Assembly (NCBI GenBank): GCA_964442905.1
Contig: CAYUBD010000008.1
Location: forward strand, 1-31,107
Direction: 5' to 3'
DNA from: JAFGFG01 sp964442905
GTDB taxonomy: Archaea > Aenigmatarchaeota > Aenigmatarchaeia > QMZP01 > JAFGSV01
Length of the DNA: 31,107 nucleotides
The notes under the pieces were generated by a model that saw only the letters and a program-made list of their open reading frames with translations, ran no database searches and was not told the origin of the DNA. This document shows positions 14,835 through 24,537 of the stretch, piece after piece (position 1 is the first letter of the stretch; every line of letters begins with the position of its first letter). A program made the translations under genes and the position numbers.

Positions 14835-15816
14835 AACGGGAAGTGATGATGAGTTCTCAATACTGCTTGGGAGCGGAAGGCCAACTGAGGAAAAAACAAA
14901 AAGGGGGAAGGCTGCTGAGAACGATGTGGCGAAGCCGGAGAAAAAGGTGAAGGCAGAAGCCCCTCATGTTAAACCGGAGAAAAAGTGGACCACGGATGAA
15001 CTGATAACAAAAAGGGATGAGCTTGAACTGTTTCTGGCATCGCTTGAAGAGGCGCATTCCCAGTCCAAGATTCCTGAATACAGCTATGATAAACTGAAGA
15101 AAAAGTGCGAATTTGAGATGGGAGCGATAGAGAAGAAAATAGGGAACAGGGGCTACAATCATGTCAAGAAGGATGAAGGTACACTTGAGAAGAACCTCAG
15201 TGACATACGGAAAGCCGTCTCTTCGCTCAAGAATGAGAAGATGATAGATACCGAATACAACCAGAAGGGTCGCGGAGAAAACGTCAGGTTTGAAGAGATT
15301 GAGACCAAGCTGAATGAGCTCTTCAGAAGCCTGAATCAGGTCTCAAAAAAGCTCGGCAGAAAGATTGAGGAACTGGCTGTGACAGATGATGTGGAAATCA
15401 CTGAGAACGTGAAAATGCTTAAACGTGAAATCGAGGGCATCCGTTCCAGCCTCTCCGAGTTCGTCAGGATGAGCGAACTCCAGGATATCCTGCTGAGGCC
15501 GGGTATAGGGCTTCATAAAAACCCGAAGGGAACGCCTGCATCGGAAGCGCTGGTGAAAAAGAATGAGAAGATAGTTGGCATAAAGGATATTTCCGGTTTC
15601 GTAGGCAAAAACGCAGTGGTCAGATGCAGTATCAGCCTGTTCCAGAATATAGATGATGGCAAGCAAAAAATCTATTGGTACCGAATAGAAGACAGGAGCG
15701 GGAGCACAATACTTACCAGTTATGAGAAGATAGATGCGGAAAAGGCAAAAATACTAGGAGACGTAAGGAAGACAAGGTCCGGTTCTTATTACATGTTCTT
15801 CAAGAAGCTTGTCTGA
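14824..15816 (+). CDS. Coiled-coil protein with C-terminal OB-like domain
   Basis: I do not recognise this 330-residue protein. Residues 1-55 are charged, Lys-rich and likely disordered; about 55-220 is predicted coiled coil (long heptad-like stretches rich in Glu, Lys and Leu). Residues about 245-330 look like an OB fold: strands in VVRCSISLFQNI and IYWYRIEDRSGSTILTSYE, ending TRSGSYYMFFKKLV. The domain resembles the C-terminal part of the protein at 20923-21465. It ends 39 bases before rqcH on the same strand, so the two may be functionally linked. Nucleic-acid binding through the OB domain is inference. Confidence 0.7.
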   Translation: MGKETGSDDEFSILLGSGRPTEEKTKRGKAAENDVAKPEKKVKAEAPHVKPEKKWTTDELITKRDELELFLASLEEAHSQSKIPEYSYDKLKKKCEFEMGAIEKKIGNRGYNHVKKDEGTLEKNLSDIRKAVSSLKNEKMIDTEYNQKGRGENVRFEEIETKLNELFRSLNQVSKKLGRKIEELAVTDDVEITENVKMLKREIEGIRSSLSEFVRMSELQDILLRPGIGLHKNPKGTPASEALVKKNEKIVGIKDISGFVGKNAVVRCSISLFQNIDDGKQKIYWYRIEDRSGSTILTSYEKIDAEKAKILGDVRKTRSGSYYMFFKKLV

Positions 15817-15855
15817 TGCGTGCTTTTTATTTTCCTAAACCATAGTTTAAGCAGT

Positions 15856-17853
15856 ATGACTGGAGAGTTAAAATCCTTTGATTTCAGGTTCATAGTGAAA
15901 GAGCTCCGGACTTCTCTTCTGGGTGGAAAATTCAGGAAAGTTTACCAGTACGGATCCGGAGAAAAGCAGTTCCTCTTTGATGTATATCTCTCAACAAAAG
16001 GCAACTTCTGGCTGTATTCAGACGCGGAAAAGATATTCCTTGCTCAGCATAAGAAGGAAGCGCCCGAGACGCCCCCCAACTTCTGCATGTTCCTCAGGAA
16101 GCATCTCATAGGCGCGACAATAAAAGGCATAAGGCAGCACGGGTTCGACAGGATAATAGAGATAGAGACAGACAGCAACATAATCATCTTTGAGTTCATA
16201 CCGCCAGGCAATGTCATTCTCTGCGACAGGTTCTACAACATAATCATGCCTTTGCAGGTCCAGCGCTGGAAGGACAGGGAGATACGTCCAAAGAGACCAT
16301 ACGCATACCCACCGGAGAATGCCAATCCCTACAACATATCAGCAGGGACGTTCAAAAGAATGTTTGGCGAAAACGAGGGGAAAACGGTTTCTGTGGTGGC
16401 AAAGCTTGGCTTCGGCTCAACTTATGCGAATGAGATATGCGCGATATCAGGTATCGGCGCTGACCACCCCTCAGGTCAGCTCTCCGATGATGATATTTCC
16501 AGCCTTTTCGATGCCATGAAGAGCCTTGGTGATACGAAAGCCCAGCCGGTGACTTACGATGATGGCAGTGTCTTCCCATTCCCTCTCAGGACAAAGAAGG
16601 AGGCCATAATAGGCAGGTGGTCCAGCATGTCAGCGCCTCTTGATGAGATGTTCTCAAAAGCCGTCATTGATGAAAGCGAGAATGAACAGGCAAAGGCTGC
16701 AGAGGAGAAGAAGCAGAAGCTGGCGAGAATCATAGACAGTCAGGAGAAATCAGTAGAGAAGATGAAAGGGAAGCGACTAGAGGATAAAGAAATGGCTGAC
16801 ACGATTTACAGGTTCTACGGGCTTGTGGAAGATGTGATCAACGGTATACAAAAAGCCCATGCAAGCGGGATGACATGGTCCGAGATAAAGAGCAGGACAC
16901 AGAGCGAACCGACGCCTGAGGCAGAGGCTATAGTGGAGATAAATGAGCATGAAGGCACCGTTATCGTAAACCTTGGTGGCAAAGAGATAGAACTGGATTT
17001 CAGGAAGTCCGTGGAGGATAACGCAGCCAACTATTATGAGGGCTCCAAGGATGCCAGAAGGCGTTACGAAGGTGCAGAGGCTGCGATGGAGGGGAAGAAG
17101 ACAGAGATGGATATGATAGAAACGATATCTCCGGGAGAGAAACCCGTAATCAAAGTGAAAAAACCCAGGAAGCCAAGAAAGCACTGGTACGAGAATTTCA
17201 GGTGGTTCATATCATCAAAGAAGTTCCTGATAGTCGCAGGTAAGGATGCTGCTACCAATGAGAAACTGGTGAAGACGAAGACGGATGATAACGATCTTGT
17301 GTTCCATACGGATATACAGGGGTCCGCTTTTGTCGTGATAAAGACAAAGGTACCCAGAGGTACGAAGTTCTCCGGGATGAATGAAGGCGGGCAGATACCA
17401 CTGGAAGTGAAGAAGGAAGCATCAGAAATCGCTGCTGCGTGCTCCAAGGCCTGGAGCAAGGGTCTTGGCAGTATCGACGTTTACGCCGTGAAGCCTGACC
17501 AGGTCTCGAAGACGCCGCCCAGCGGTATGAGCCTGCCTAAGGGATCGTTCATGATATATGGTAACAGGGAATGGTTCAGAGACGTGGAAGTAAAGATGGC
17601 CATTGGTGTGTTCGTAGACAGGAATCAGCAGAAGGCCGAGGCCATAGCCGGACCTGTCATGGCACTCAGGTCATATACCAAGTATTTCGTCACTGTAAAG
17701 CCGGGTGACACGCCCGCAACAGAGCTCGCAAAGAAGGTAAAGGACACGCTCGTGTACAAGGCCAGCCCTGAAGACAGGCCTTTCATAGAGCAGATAAACA
17801 ACGACGACATACAGAAGCTCATACCGTCAAGCTCAGGGATGCTTTTCGGCTAG
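15856..17853 (+). CDS. rqcH: RqcH/NEMF/Tae2-family ribosome quality control factor
   Basis: A 665-residue protein with full NFACT architecture. The NFACT-N domain (about 1-180) includes FDRI with Asp98-Arg99, the pair needed for C-terminal tailing in studied homologues. Helix-hairpin-helix and coiled-coil regions (about 180-430) follow, then NFACT-R (about 435-545; RKHWYENFRWFISSKKFLIV and LVFHTDIQGSAFVVIK), and a C-terminal domain ending near 665. The family binds 60S/50S subunits carrying stalled peptidyl-tRNA and adds alanine or alanine/threonine tails. The frame extends to 15820, but TTTTTATTTT at 15824-15833 fits a TATA box for ATG 15856. It shares the stop overlap CTAG with the convergent acylphosphatase gene. 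Confidence 0.93.
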   Translation: MTGELKSFDFRFIVKELRTSLLGGKFRKVYQYGSGEKQFLFDVYLSTKGNFWLYSDAEKIFLAQHKKEAPETPPNFCMFLRKHLIGATIKGIRQHGFDRIIEIETDSNIIIFEFIPPGNVILCDRFYNIIMPLQVQRWKDREIRPKRPYAYPPENANPYNISAGTFKRMFGENEGKTVSVVAKLGFGSTYANEICAISGIGADHPSGQLSDDDISSLFDAMKSLGDTKAQPVTYDDGSVFPFPLRTKKEAIIGRWSSMSAPLDEMFSKAVIDESENEQAKAAEEKKQKLARIIDSQEKSVEKMKGKRLEDKEMADTIYRFYGLVEDVINGIQKAHASGMTWSEIKSRTQSEPTPEAEAIVEINEHEGTVIVNLGGKEIELDFRKSVEDNAANYYEGSKDARRRYEGAEAAMEGKKTEMDMIETISPGEKPVIKVKKPRKPRKHWYENFRWFISSKKFLIVAGKDAATNEKLVKTKTDDNDLVFHTDIQGSAFVVIKTKVPRGTKFSGMNEGGQIPLEVKKEASEIAAACSKAWSKGLGSIDVYAVKPDQVSKTPPSGMSLPKGSFMIYGNREWFRDVEVKMAIGVFVDRNQQKAEAIAGPVMALRSYTKYFVTVKPGDTPATELAKKVKDTLVYKASPEDRPFIEQINNDDIQKLIPSSSGMLFG

Positions 17854-18125
17854 TACCTTATATCGAAAGAATTGAACTCACCTGTGTATTCCTCCATATT
17901 CACTTCTACATCATCGACACTGGCGCCGGACGGTCCGTGCCTGCAGAATTCTGCCATATTAAGGACATTGCTCTCTTCTCCCTCAAATACTGCCTCAACT
18001 TTTCCGTCGTTCCTGTTCTTCACATAGCCTTTGACTCCGGTCATTGCTGCCTCGTTCCTCACGGAGGACCTGAAGCCTATGCCCTGCACGAGGCCGCTGA
18101 CAATGACATGCACGCGCGTTTTCAC
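17850..18125 (-). CDS. acyP: Acylphosphatase
   Basis: A 91-residue enzyme of normal family length that hydrolyses acyl phosphates. It shows the signature GLVQGIGFR with catalytic Arg19 and the second motif GYVKNRNDG with catalytic Asn37. I use GTG 18125 because the family fold begins at VKTRVHVIVSG. A second GTG three codons upstream (18134) is possible, and the open frame back to 18179 only overlaps the methyltransferase end. It lies 22 bases downstream of the methyltransferase and so is probably in its operon. A truncated look-alike start sits upstream at 18817-18879. Confidence 0.92.
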   Translation of the reverse strand: MKTRVHVIVSGLVQGIGFRSSVRNEAAMTGVKGYVKNRNDGKVEAVFEGEESNVLNMAEFCRHGPSGASVDDVEVNMEEYTGEFNSFDIRY

Positions 18126-18147
18126 GACAATCACCCAAAGCAAATAA

Positions 18148-18786
18148 TCACTTGACAGCCTCCACATAAGCCGTCTCAAGAAGCCTCGTCGGATTCGAAG
18201 GCTCTATCTTCCTTATGTCGGGAATCCGGCTTTCGAACATCTTCCTGGTCTCTGTCTCCCTGAACTTGGCTTTCTCGAGGATGTGCTTCATGGACTCGGC
18301 GTCATAGTTCCACTTGTGCCCCCAGTTATGGACCTGCGACATGAATATTTCGCCTTTCGTCTTCAGCCCACTGATCTCGTTGTAAGGTTTCACCAATCTC
18401 GAATAGTCCCTGAAGAACTTCATGTTATCCTCGTAGTAATTCCTGATCCACATCTCCAGATCCGGGAACGTCAGACGGATGATTCCGTCCTTTTTCATAA
18501 CCTTATGGCACCGTTTCAAAAATTTAATGCCCTCCTGAAACTTCAGATGCTCGATGAAATGGCTTGCATAGACATATTTAACGCTGTTGCGCGGAAGGGG
18601 CAGGCCGTTTGTCACATCAAAATGCAATACGACCGCACCTCTGATCTTTTTGGTAGTTCCGTATGGAATCTCTTCATTTCTCCACAGGCTTATGTTCAGC
18701 CAGTCTCTGATGCAATGGTCGCCGCAACCGATATTCAATCTGTCCATTCCTTCAAGTTCCGGGTCCGGCTCCTTTTTCCAGAACAT
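18148..18786 (-). CDS. SAM-dependent class I methyltransferase
   Basis: A 212-residue enzyme with the Rossmann motif I LNIGCGDH near residue 18, the motif II-like HFDVTNGLPLP, and ASHFIEHLKFQEGIKFLKRC followed by the GIIRLTFPDLE strand typical of methyltransferase type 11/12 proteins. The substrate is unknown. The frame extends to GTG 18801, but ATTAATATATG (minus strand, 18808-18818) would place transcription near 18790, so ATG 18786 is a better start. The N-terminal FWKKEPDPELEGMD is a short charged lead-in. It is followed after 22 bases by acylphosphatase. Confidence 0.82.
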   Translation of the reverse strand: MFWKKEPDPELEGMDRLNIGCGDHCIRDWLNISLWRNEEIPYGTTKKIRGAVVLHFDVTNGLPLPRNSVKYVYASHFIEHLKFQEGIKFLKRCHKVMKKDGIIRLTFPDLEMWIRNYYEDNMKFFRDYSRLVKPYNEISGLKTKGEIFMSQVHNWGHKWNYDAESMKHILEKAKFRETETRKMFESRIPDIRKIEPSNPTRLLETAYVEAVK

Positions 18787-18816
18787 CTTTAATGCTAACA
18801 CAAAGGCATATATTAA

Positions 18817-18879
18817 TCATGCTCTGCCCTGTCCCGGGCGCCGCGGGCCTGAAACTATGACATGCGCACGGACTTTCAT
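18817..18879 (-). pseudogene. Acylphosphatase-like 5' stub
   Basis: A 20-codon frame reads MKVRAHVIVSG and then PRRPGQGRA before TGA. Its first 11 residues match the intact acylphosphatase start (VKTRVHVIVSG) at 8 positions, yet synonymous bases differ, so it is an old diverged copy rather than a recent duplication. The AT block at 18915-18928 could drive it on this strand. It lies 30 bases upstream of the methyltransferase start, placing the methyltransferase between a stub and an intact acyP. It may be a decayed paralogue or a translated leader. Confidence 0.45.
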
Positions 18880-18915
18880 AATTAGAATACCTTTTGGGAA
18901 CTAAAATCTCTTCCG

Positions 18916-18928
18916 TTTTTAAAATTTT
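18916..18928. promoter_or_regulatory. Bidirectional AT-rich promoter block
   Basis: TTTTTAAAATTTT reads as a TATA box on either strand. It is about 20-25 bases before ATG 18945 on the plus strand and about 40 bases before the acylphosphatase-like stub on the minus strand. Confidence 0.45.
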
Positions 18929-18944
18929 CTGCGATATGCTTGTT

Positions 18945-19244
18945 ATGAAGCGATTCGGAGACTACGTGAAGGGTTTGAAGGGTGTCGATGAGTACTTAAC
19001 CAGACATGTGTATGAGATTGGTTCTGTTCCTATCGCAGCTCATGGCATATACAGCCTCATTGAAAGGGATTATGTCCTTGGGGTCGCTGAACTTCTGGTT
19101 AGTGCCGGTGGATTCTATATGGGATTCCGTAATTGGAATAGTAGAAAGAAAGCCCGCAAAAAGATGGACAAAATCCCCCGGAAAGAAATTACACATAAAG
19201 AAGAATTACTGCACGAGTTGAGCGAGACCGGAAAGATGAATTAG
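18945..19244 (+). CDS. Small protein with one hydrophobic region, unknown
   Basis: I do not recognise this 99-residue protein. It has an amphipathic N-terminal segment (1-22), a hydrophobic stretch at about 23-58 broken by a charged IERDY, which could be two short membrane passes, and a strongly basic then acidic C-terminal tail (60-99). The frame extends to TTG 18894, but the TATA block at 18916-18928 points to ATG 18945 and a leaderless transcript. It stands alone, divergent from the acylphosphatase stub and 46 bases before lysS, and is AT-richer than the synthetase genes. Confidence 0.6.
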   Translation: MKRFGDYVKGLKGVDEYLTRHVYEIGSVPIAAHGIYSLIERDYVLGVAELLVSAGGFYMGFRNWNSRKKARKKMDKIPRKEITHKEELLHELSETGKMN

Positions 19245-19257
19245 CCATGTAATGCTT

Positions 19258-19270
19258 CTATTATAAAAGC
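19258..19270 (+). promoter_or_regulatory. TATA box for lysS
   Basis: CTATTATAAAAGC lies about 25 bases before ATG 19291 with no Shine-Dalgarno sequence between, so the transcript is probably leaderless or nearly so. Confidence 0.55.
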
Positions 19271-19290
19271 CGCTACGGGTATTTTATTTT

Positions 19291-20940
19291 ATGACCAATG
19301 AAAATGATTCATTGTTCTGGGCTGATCAGATCGCACAGAGTGTGAAGAAGCTTGTAGAAGAGAATCCAGTTCTGAAGAAGATAGTAAAGGAGAAGGGTTT
19401 CATAGTCTATGACGAAAAAACACCGAGTGGAAAGATACACATAGGTTCAGGACGAGGCTGGATAATTCATGATGTTATAGCTAAGGCAATGCGTGATGCT
19501 GGAATGAACGCAAAGTTCGTACTCAGCTCCGATGACATAGACCCGTACGACAAGCCTAACAAAGACCTTCCATCATCATTCGATAAATATCTGGGTATGC
19601 CGTTCATGGACATACCGAGTCCTGTCAAAGGATATGATTCATTCGCCGAGTATTACTTCAAAGACTGCACAGACAAGTTCGATGAATATGGAATAGTAGC
19701 TGAGCTTGAAAGTACAGGAAAACGCTACAGGGATGGAGATTTCGATGCATCGATAAAAAAGATACTTGATAACAACAACAAGATACAGGAAATCTACAAA
19801 CGATTCTACGGAAATCCTCTGGGAAGACTCCCTTTCAATCCACAGTGTGAAAAATGCGGGAAAATAGGAACAACCAATGCATATGAATGGGACGCTAAAC
19901 GGGAAGTGGTGAAATACAGATGCGAACCCAATCTCGCCAAATGTGCAAAAGGCTGCGGGCACGAAGGTGAAATATCTCCTTACACGGGAGGCGGAAAGCT
20001 TCCATGGAAAGCCGAATGGGCAGCCAAGTGGCCTACTGTAGGCGTTGTATGTGAACTCGCGGGTAAAGATCACTTTACGAAAGGAGGGAGTCGGAGCATA
20101 TCGATTGCAATAGCAGATGAAGTTCTGGACTTCCCGCCGCCATACCCATCCACGAGAAAGGAAACAGGTAAGGGTTATGAATTCTTCACAGTAGGCGGAA
20201 AGAAGATGTCCACATCCAAGGGTATGGGTGTCAGCTTCTCAGAGATGACCAAATACCTGCCGGCAGACATGCTCCGTTACCTTCTTGTCAGGACAAGGCC
20301 TCACGCCAGGGTTGATTTCGACCCCTTCGATGAGAATGATATCGTTCTCCTCTACGACAGGTACGACAGGACTCAGAGAGTCTATCACAAGAAAGAGGAG
20401 GTGAATGAAAAAGAATATGAGCAGGAGAAGAGGATATATGAATTCTCTGTCATTGGCAGTATCGAAAAGACTATGCCTCCGCAGATATCTCTGACATACG
20501 CTTCTTCGATAGTACAGATAGCGCCTGAGATGAAGGATGCGCTTAAGATACTTCATAGGACTGGTCACATTTCAGGCAAGCCGTCGAAAGCTGAAACTGA
20601 TTATCTTAGGAAGAGGCTGGGATTCGCGAAGCAGTGGATACAGGAGCTTGCACCCGAAAGGTACAAGTTCGAACTTCAGGAGAAATCGAATGTGAAGCTG
20701 GAGCCCGGCATCAGGAATCTCATAAAGTCCGTATCAGGAAAAATGAAAGGAAAGTCCCTGAATGAGCAGGAGCTTGTTGACATGTTCTTCAACCTATGCA
20801 AAGAGAACGATGTGAAACCGAAAGATTTTTTCAGGAGTATGTACAGGATTCTGATAGACAAGGATTACGGCCCGAGGCTTGCACCTTTAATCATGAGCAT
20901 AGGCCAGGAGAAAGTGGCGAAGCTATTGGATGCTGTCTGA
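19291..20940 (+). CDS. lysS: Lysyl-tRNA synthetase, class I
   Basis: A 549-residue class I LysRS (Rossmann type), the form typical of most archaea, charging tRNA-Lys. The signature HIGS is at 50-53 within PSGKIHIGSGRGWIIHD, and KMSTS at 305-309. A zinc-binding insert with CEKCGK and a CAKGC segment lies at about 187-230. The C-terminal alpha-helical cage (about 370-549) recognises the anticodon. The length is normal for the family. Its last 18 bases overlap the convergent OB-fold gene. Confidence 0.97.
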   Translation: MTNENDSLFWADQIAQSVKKLVEENPVLKKIVKEKGFIVYDEKTPSGKIHIGSGRGWIIHDVIAKAMRDAGMNAKFVLSSDDIDPYDKPNKDLPSSFDKYLGMPFMDIPSPVKGYDSFAEYYFKDCTDKFDEYGIVAELESTGKRYRDGDFDASIKKILDNNNKIQEIYKRFYGNPLGRLPFNPQCEKCGKIGTTNAYEWDAKREVVKYRCEPNLAKCAKGCGHEGEISPYTGGGKLPWKAEWAAKWPTVGVVCELAGKDHFTKGGSRSISIAIADEVLDFPPPYPSTRKETGKGYEFFTVGGKKMSTSKGMGVSFSEMTKYLPADMLRYLLVRTRPHARVDFDPFDENDIVLLYDRYDRTQRVYHKKEEVNEKEYEQEKRIYEFSVIGSIEKTMPPQISLTYASSIVQIAPEMKDALKILHRTGHISGKPSKAETDYLRKRLGFAKQWIQELAPERYKFELQEKSNVKLEPGIRNLIKSVSGKMKGKSLNEQELVDMFFNLCKENDVKPKDFFRSMYRILIDKDYGPRLAPLIMSIGQEKVAKLLDAV

Positions 20941-21465
20941 TTCTGGTACAGGATGAAAGTTCTTGATCTCAAGGAACAGCTGCTTGCCCACGGATGTATG
21001 GCGCGCCACACCGAAGAGGGTGCCTTTACTATGCTCAAACGTCTCTTTACTCACAGCTATTACAGTTCCGGTTGGGTCCATGAACCTGTGCCAGTGCTCA
21101 CCGTTCCTGTTTGTGTTCACGTGCTCGAGTTCACCATCGATTATCACATGATGACCTGACCATCTCTCCGGGGATGCCACCAGCTCGCTGACGAATGCGA
21201 ACGGCAGTGATGTTTTTCCCATACGTAGCATGGGCTCAGCAACCTCTTTTTCCACTAATGATGGGGCATCATGCAAAAGTGAAGCTGGTCTTGAGAACCT
21301 GACGTAATCCATATACTTGTTGAGTATCTCCATGTCGTCCTGAAGTGGACTTTTCCTGCCCTGCTCTTTCCTGTTTTTCAGATAATTGCTGAACTCTATG
21401 TCGTTCTCAAGACTTCTCCCGATTTCAGCCACTTTCTTTCCGGCACGAATGATCTTGAATACCAT
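20923..21465 (-). CDS. OB-fold protein downstream of tRNA-Arg
   Basis: I do not recognise the family of this 180-residue protein. Residues 1-95 are helical and charged. About 95-175 looks like an OB-type nucleic-acid-binding fold: WSGHHVIIDGELEHV, then RFMDPTGTVIAVSKE, then GTLFGVARHTSVGKQLFLEI. This resembles the C-terminal domain of the protein at 14824-15816. The ATG lies only 11 bases beyond the tRNA-Arg 3' end, with AGGAT between them, so it is probably made from the tRNA transcript after 3' processing. It converges on and overlaps lysS by 18 bases. Confidence 0.65.
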   Translation of the reverse strand: MVFKIIRAGKKVAEIGRSLENDIEFSNYLKNRKEQGRKSPLQDDMEILNKYMDYVRFSRPASLLHDAPSLVEKEVAEPMLRMGKTSLPFAFVSELVASPERWSGHHVIIDGELEHVNTNRNGEHWHRFMDPTGTVIAVSKETFEHSKGTLFGVARHTSVGKQLFLEIKNFHPVPESDSIQ

Positions 21466-21490
21466 AAAGCATCCTATGCCCCCGGGGGGA

Positions 21491-21631
21491 TTCCCAGCAC
21501 CACTGAACCGCAGGGGATTGGTTATTCCCCTTCAGTTCCAAGCTCCTCCTGATTCCCCTTTCGGAACTCAGATACGCGAGAGCGTATTTTCCGGAGCGCG
21601 CTTTTCCGCGTTTACTGTGGAAAAGGGTGCA
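21491..21631 (-). other. tRNA intron 2 (position 59/60, 141 nt)
   Basis: The splice motif is a strict bulge-helix-bulge: outer helix GAGGG/CCCCC (one mismatch), central 4-bp helix TTCA/TGGG (two G-U pairs), 3-base bulges AAT on each side, and inner helix GCACC/GGTGC. Cutting each bulge after its second base leaves TTCAAA plus T in the T loop. The intron interior has hairpins, including AGGGG/CCCCT inside ACTGAA/TTCAGT. No box C (TGATGA) is present, so it is not an obvious box C/D RNA. Confidence 0.85.
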
Positions 21632-21653
21632 TTTGAACCCTCGATCTTCGGCT

Positions 21654-21709
21654 GTCTTCTCTCACAGGACCCGATCCATTCGGAATCCTCGAATCTTCTA
21701 GCGCGAGAC
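21654..21709 (-). other. tRNA intron 1 (position 37/38, 56 nt)
   Basis: Canonical anticodon-loop intron. Outer helix TCGGC/GCCGA, central helix CTTC/GAAG, 3-base bulges TAG and ACA, inner helix TCTC/GAGA. All pairs are Watson-Crick. Cuts after the second bulge base join A37 to A38. Confidence 0.9.
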
Positions 21710-21748
21710 TAGAAGGCCGACGCCTTATCCAAACTAGGCTACGGGGGC

Positions 21749-21806
21749 CTACTGAAGAATATTGCGCTTCGAAAATTTATATGTTGAACCCATTGAATAG
21801 TTAGTT
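21749..21806. promoter_or_regulatory. Shared promoter of tRNA-Arg and leuS
   Basis: In this 58-base spacer the block AAAATTTATATG (21773-21784) reads as TATAAATTTT on the minus strand, about 27 bases before the tRNA 5' end, and as a TATA-like element about 25-30 bases before the leuS ATG on the plus strand. One core element may therefore serve both genes. Confidence 0.55.
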
Positions 21807-24494
<2,688 letters not shown>

Positions 24495-24537
24495 GTAACC
24501 TTATTCTATTATAGGGAGCTTGTCCAATTATAAAAAT

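Larger units (their letters stand above)
21477..21748 (-). tRNA. tRNA-Arg(TCT) with two introns
   Basis: Reading the minus strand: acceptor GCCCCCG (21748-21742) pairs with CGGGGGC (21484-21478), discriminator A at 21477, no encoded CCA. The D arm is GCCT/AGGC with G18 G19 A20, consistent with archaeal arginine identity. Anticodon stem TCGGC/GCCGA encloses loop CT-TCT-A plus A38. T stem GAGGG/CCCCC has one A-C mismatch at 50-64, and the T loop is TTCAAAT. Two introns (37/38, 56 nt; 59/60, 141 nt) each have a bulge-helix-bulge. The mature length is 75 nt. It is divergent from leuS and followed by the OB-fold gene. Confidence 0.93.

Noticed and set aside
21478..21489. GCCCCCGGGGGG palindrome, at first sight a terminator or a restriction-like site
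   Set aside because: It is the 3' half of the tRNA acceptor stem followed by the 3' half of the T stem read on the other strand.
21491..21631. Box C/D guide RNA inside the long tRNA intron
   Set aside because: CTGA occurs, but no box C (RTGATGA) is present at a suitable distance.
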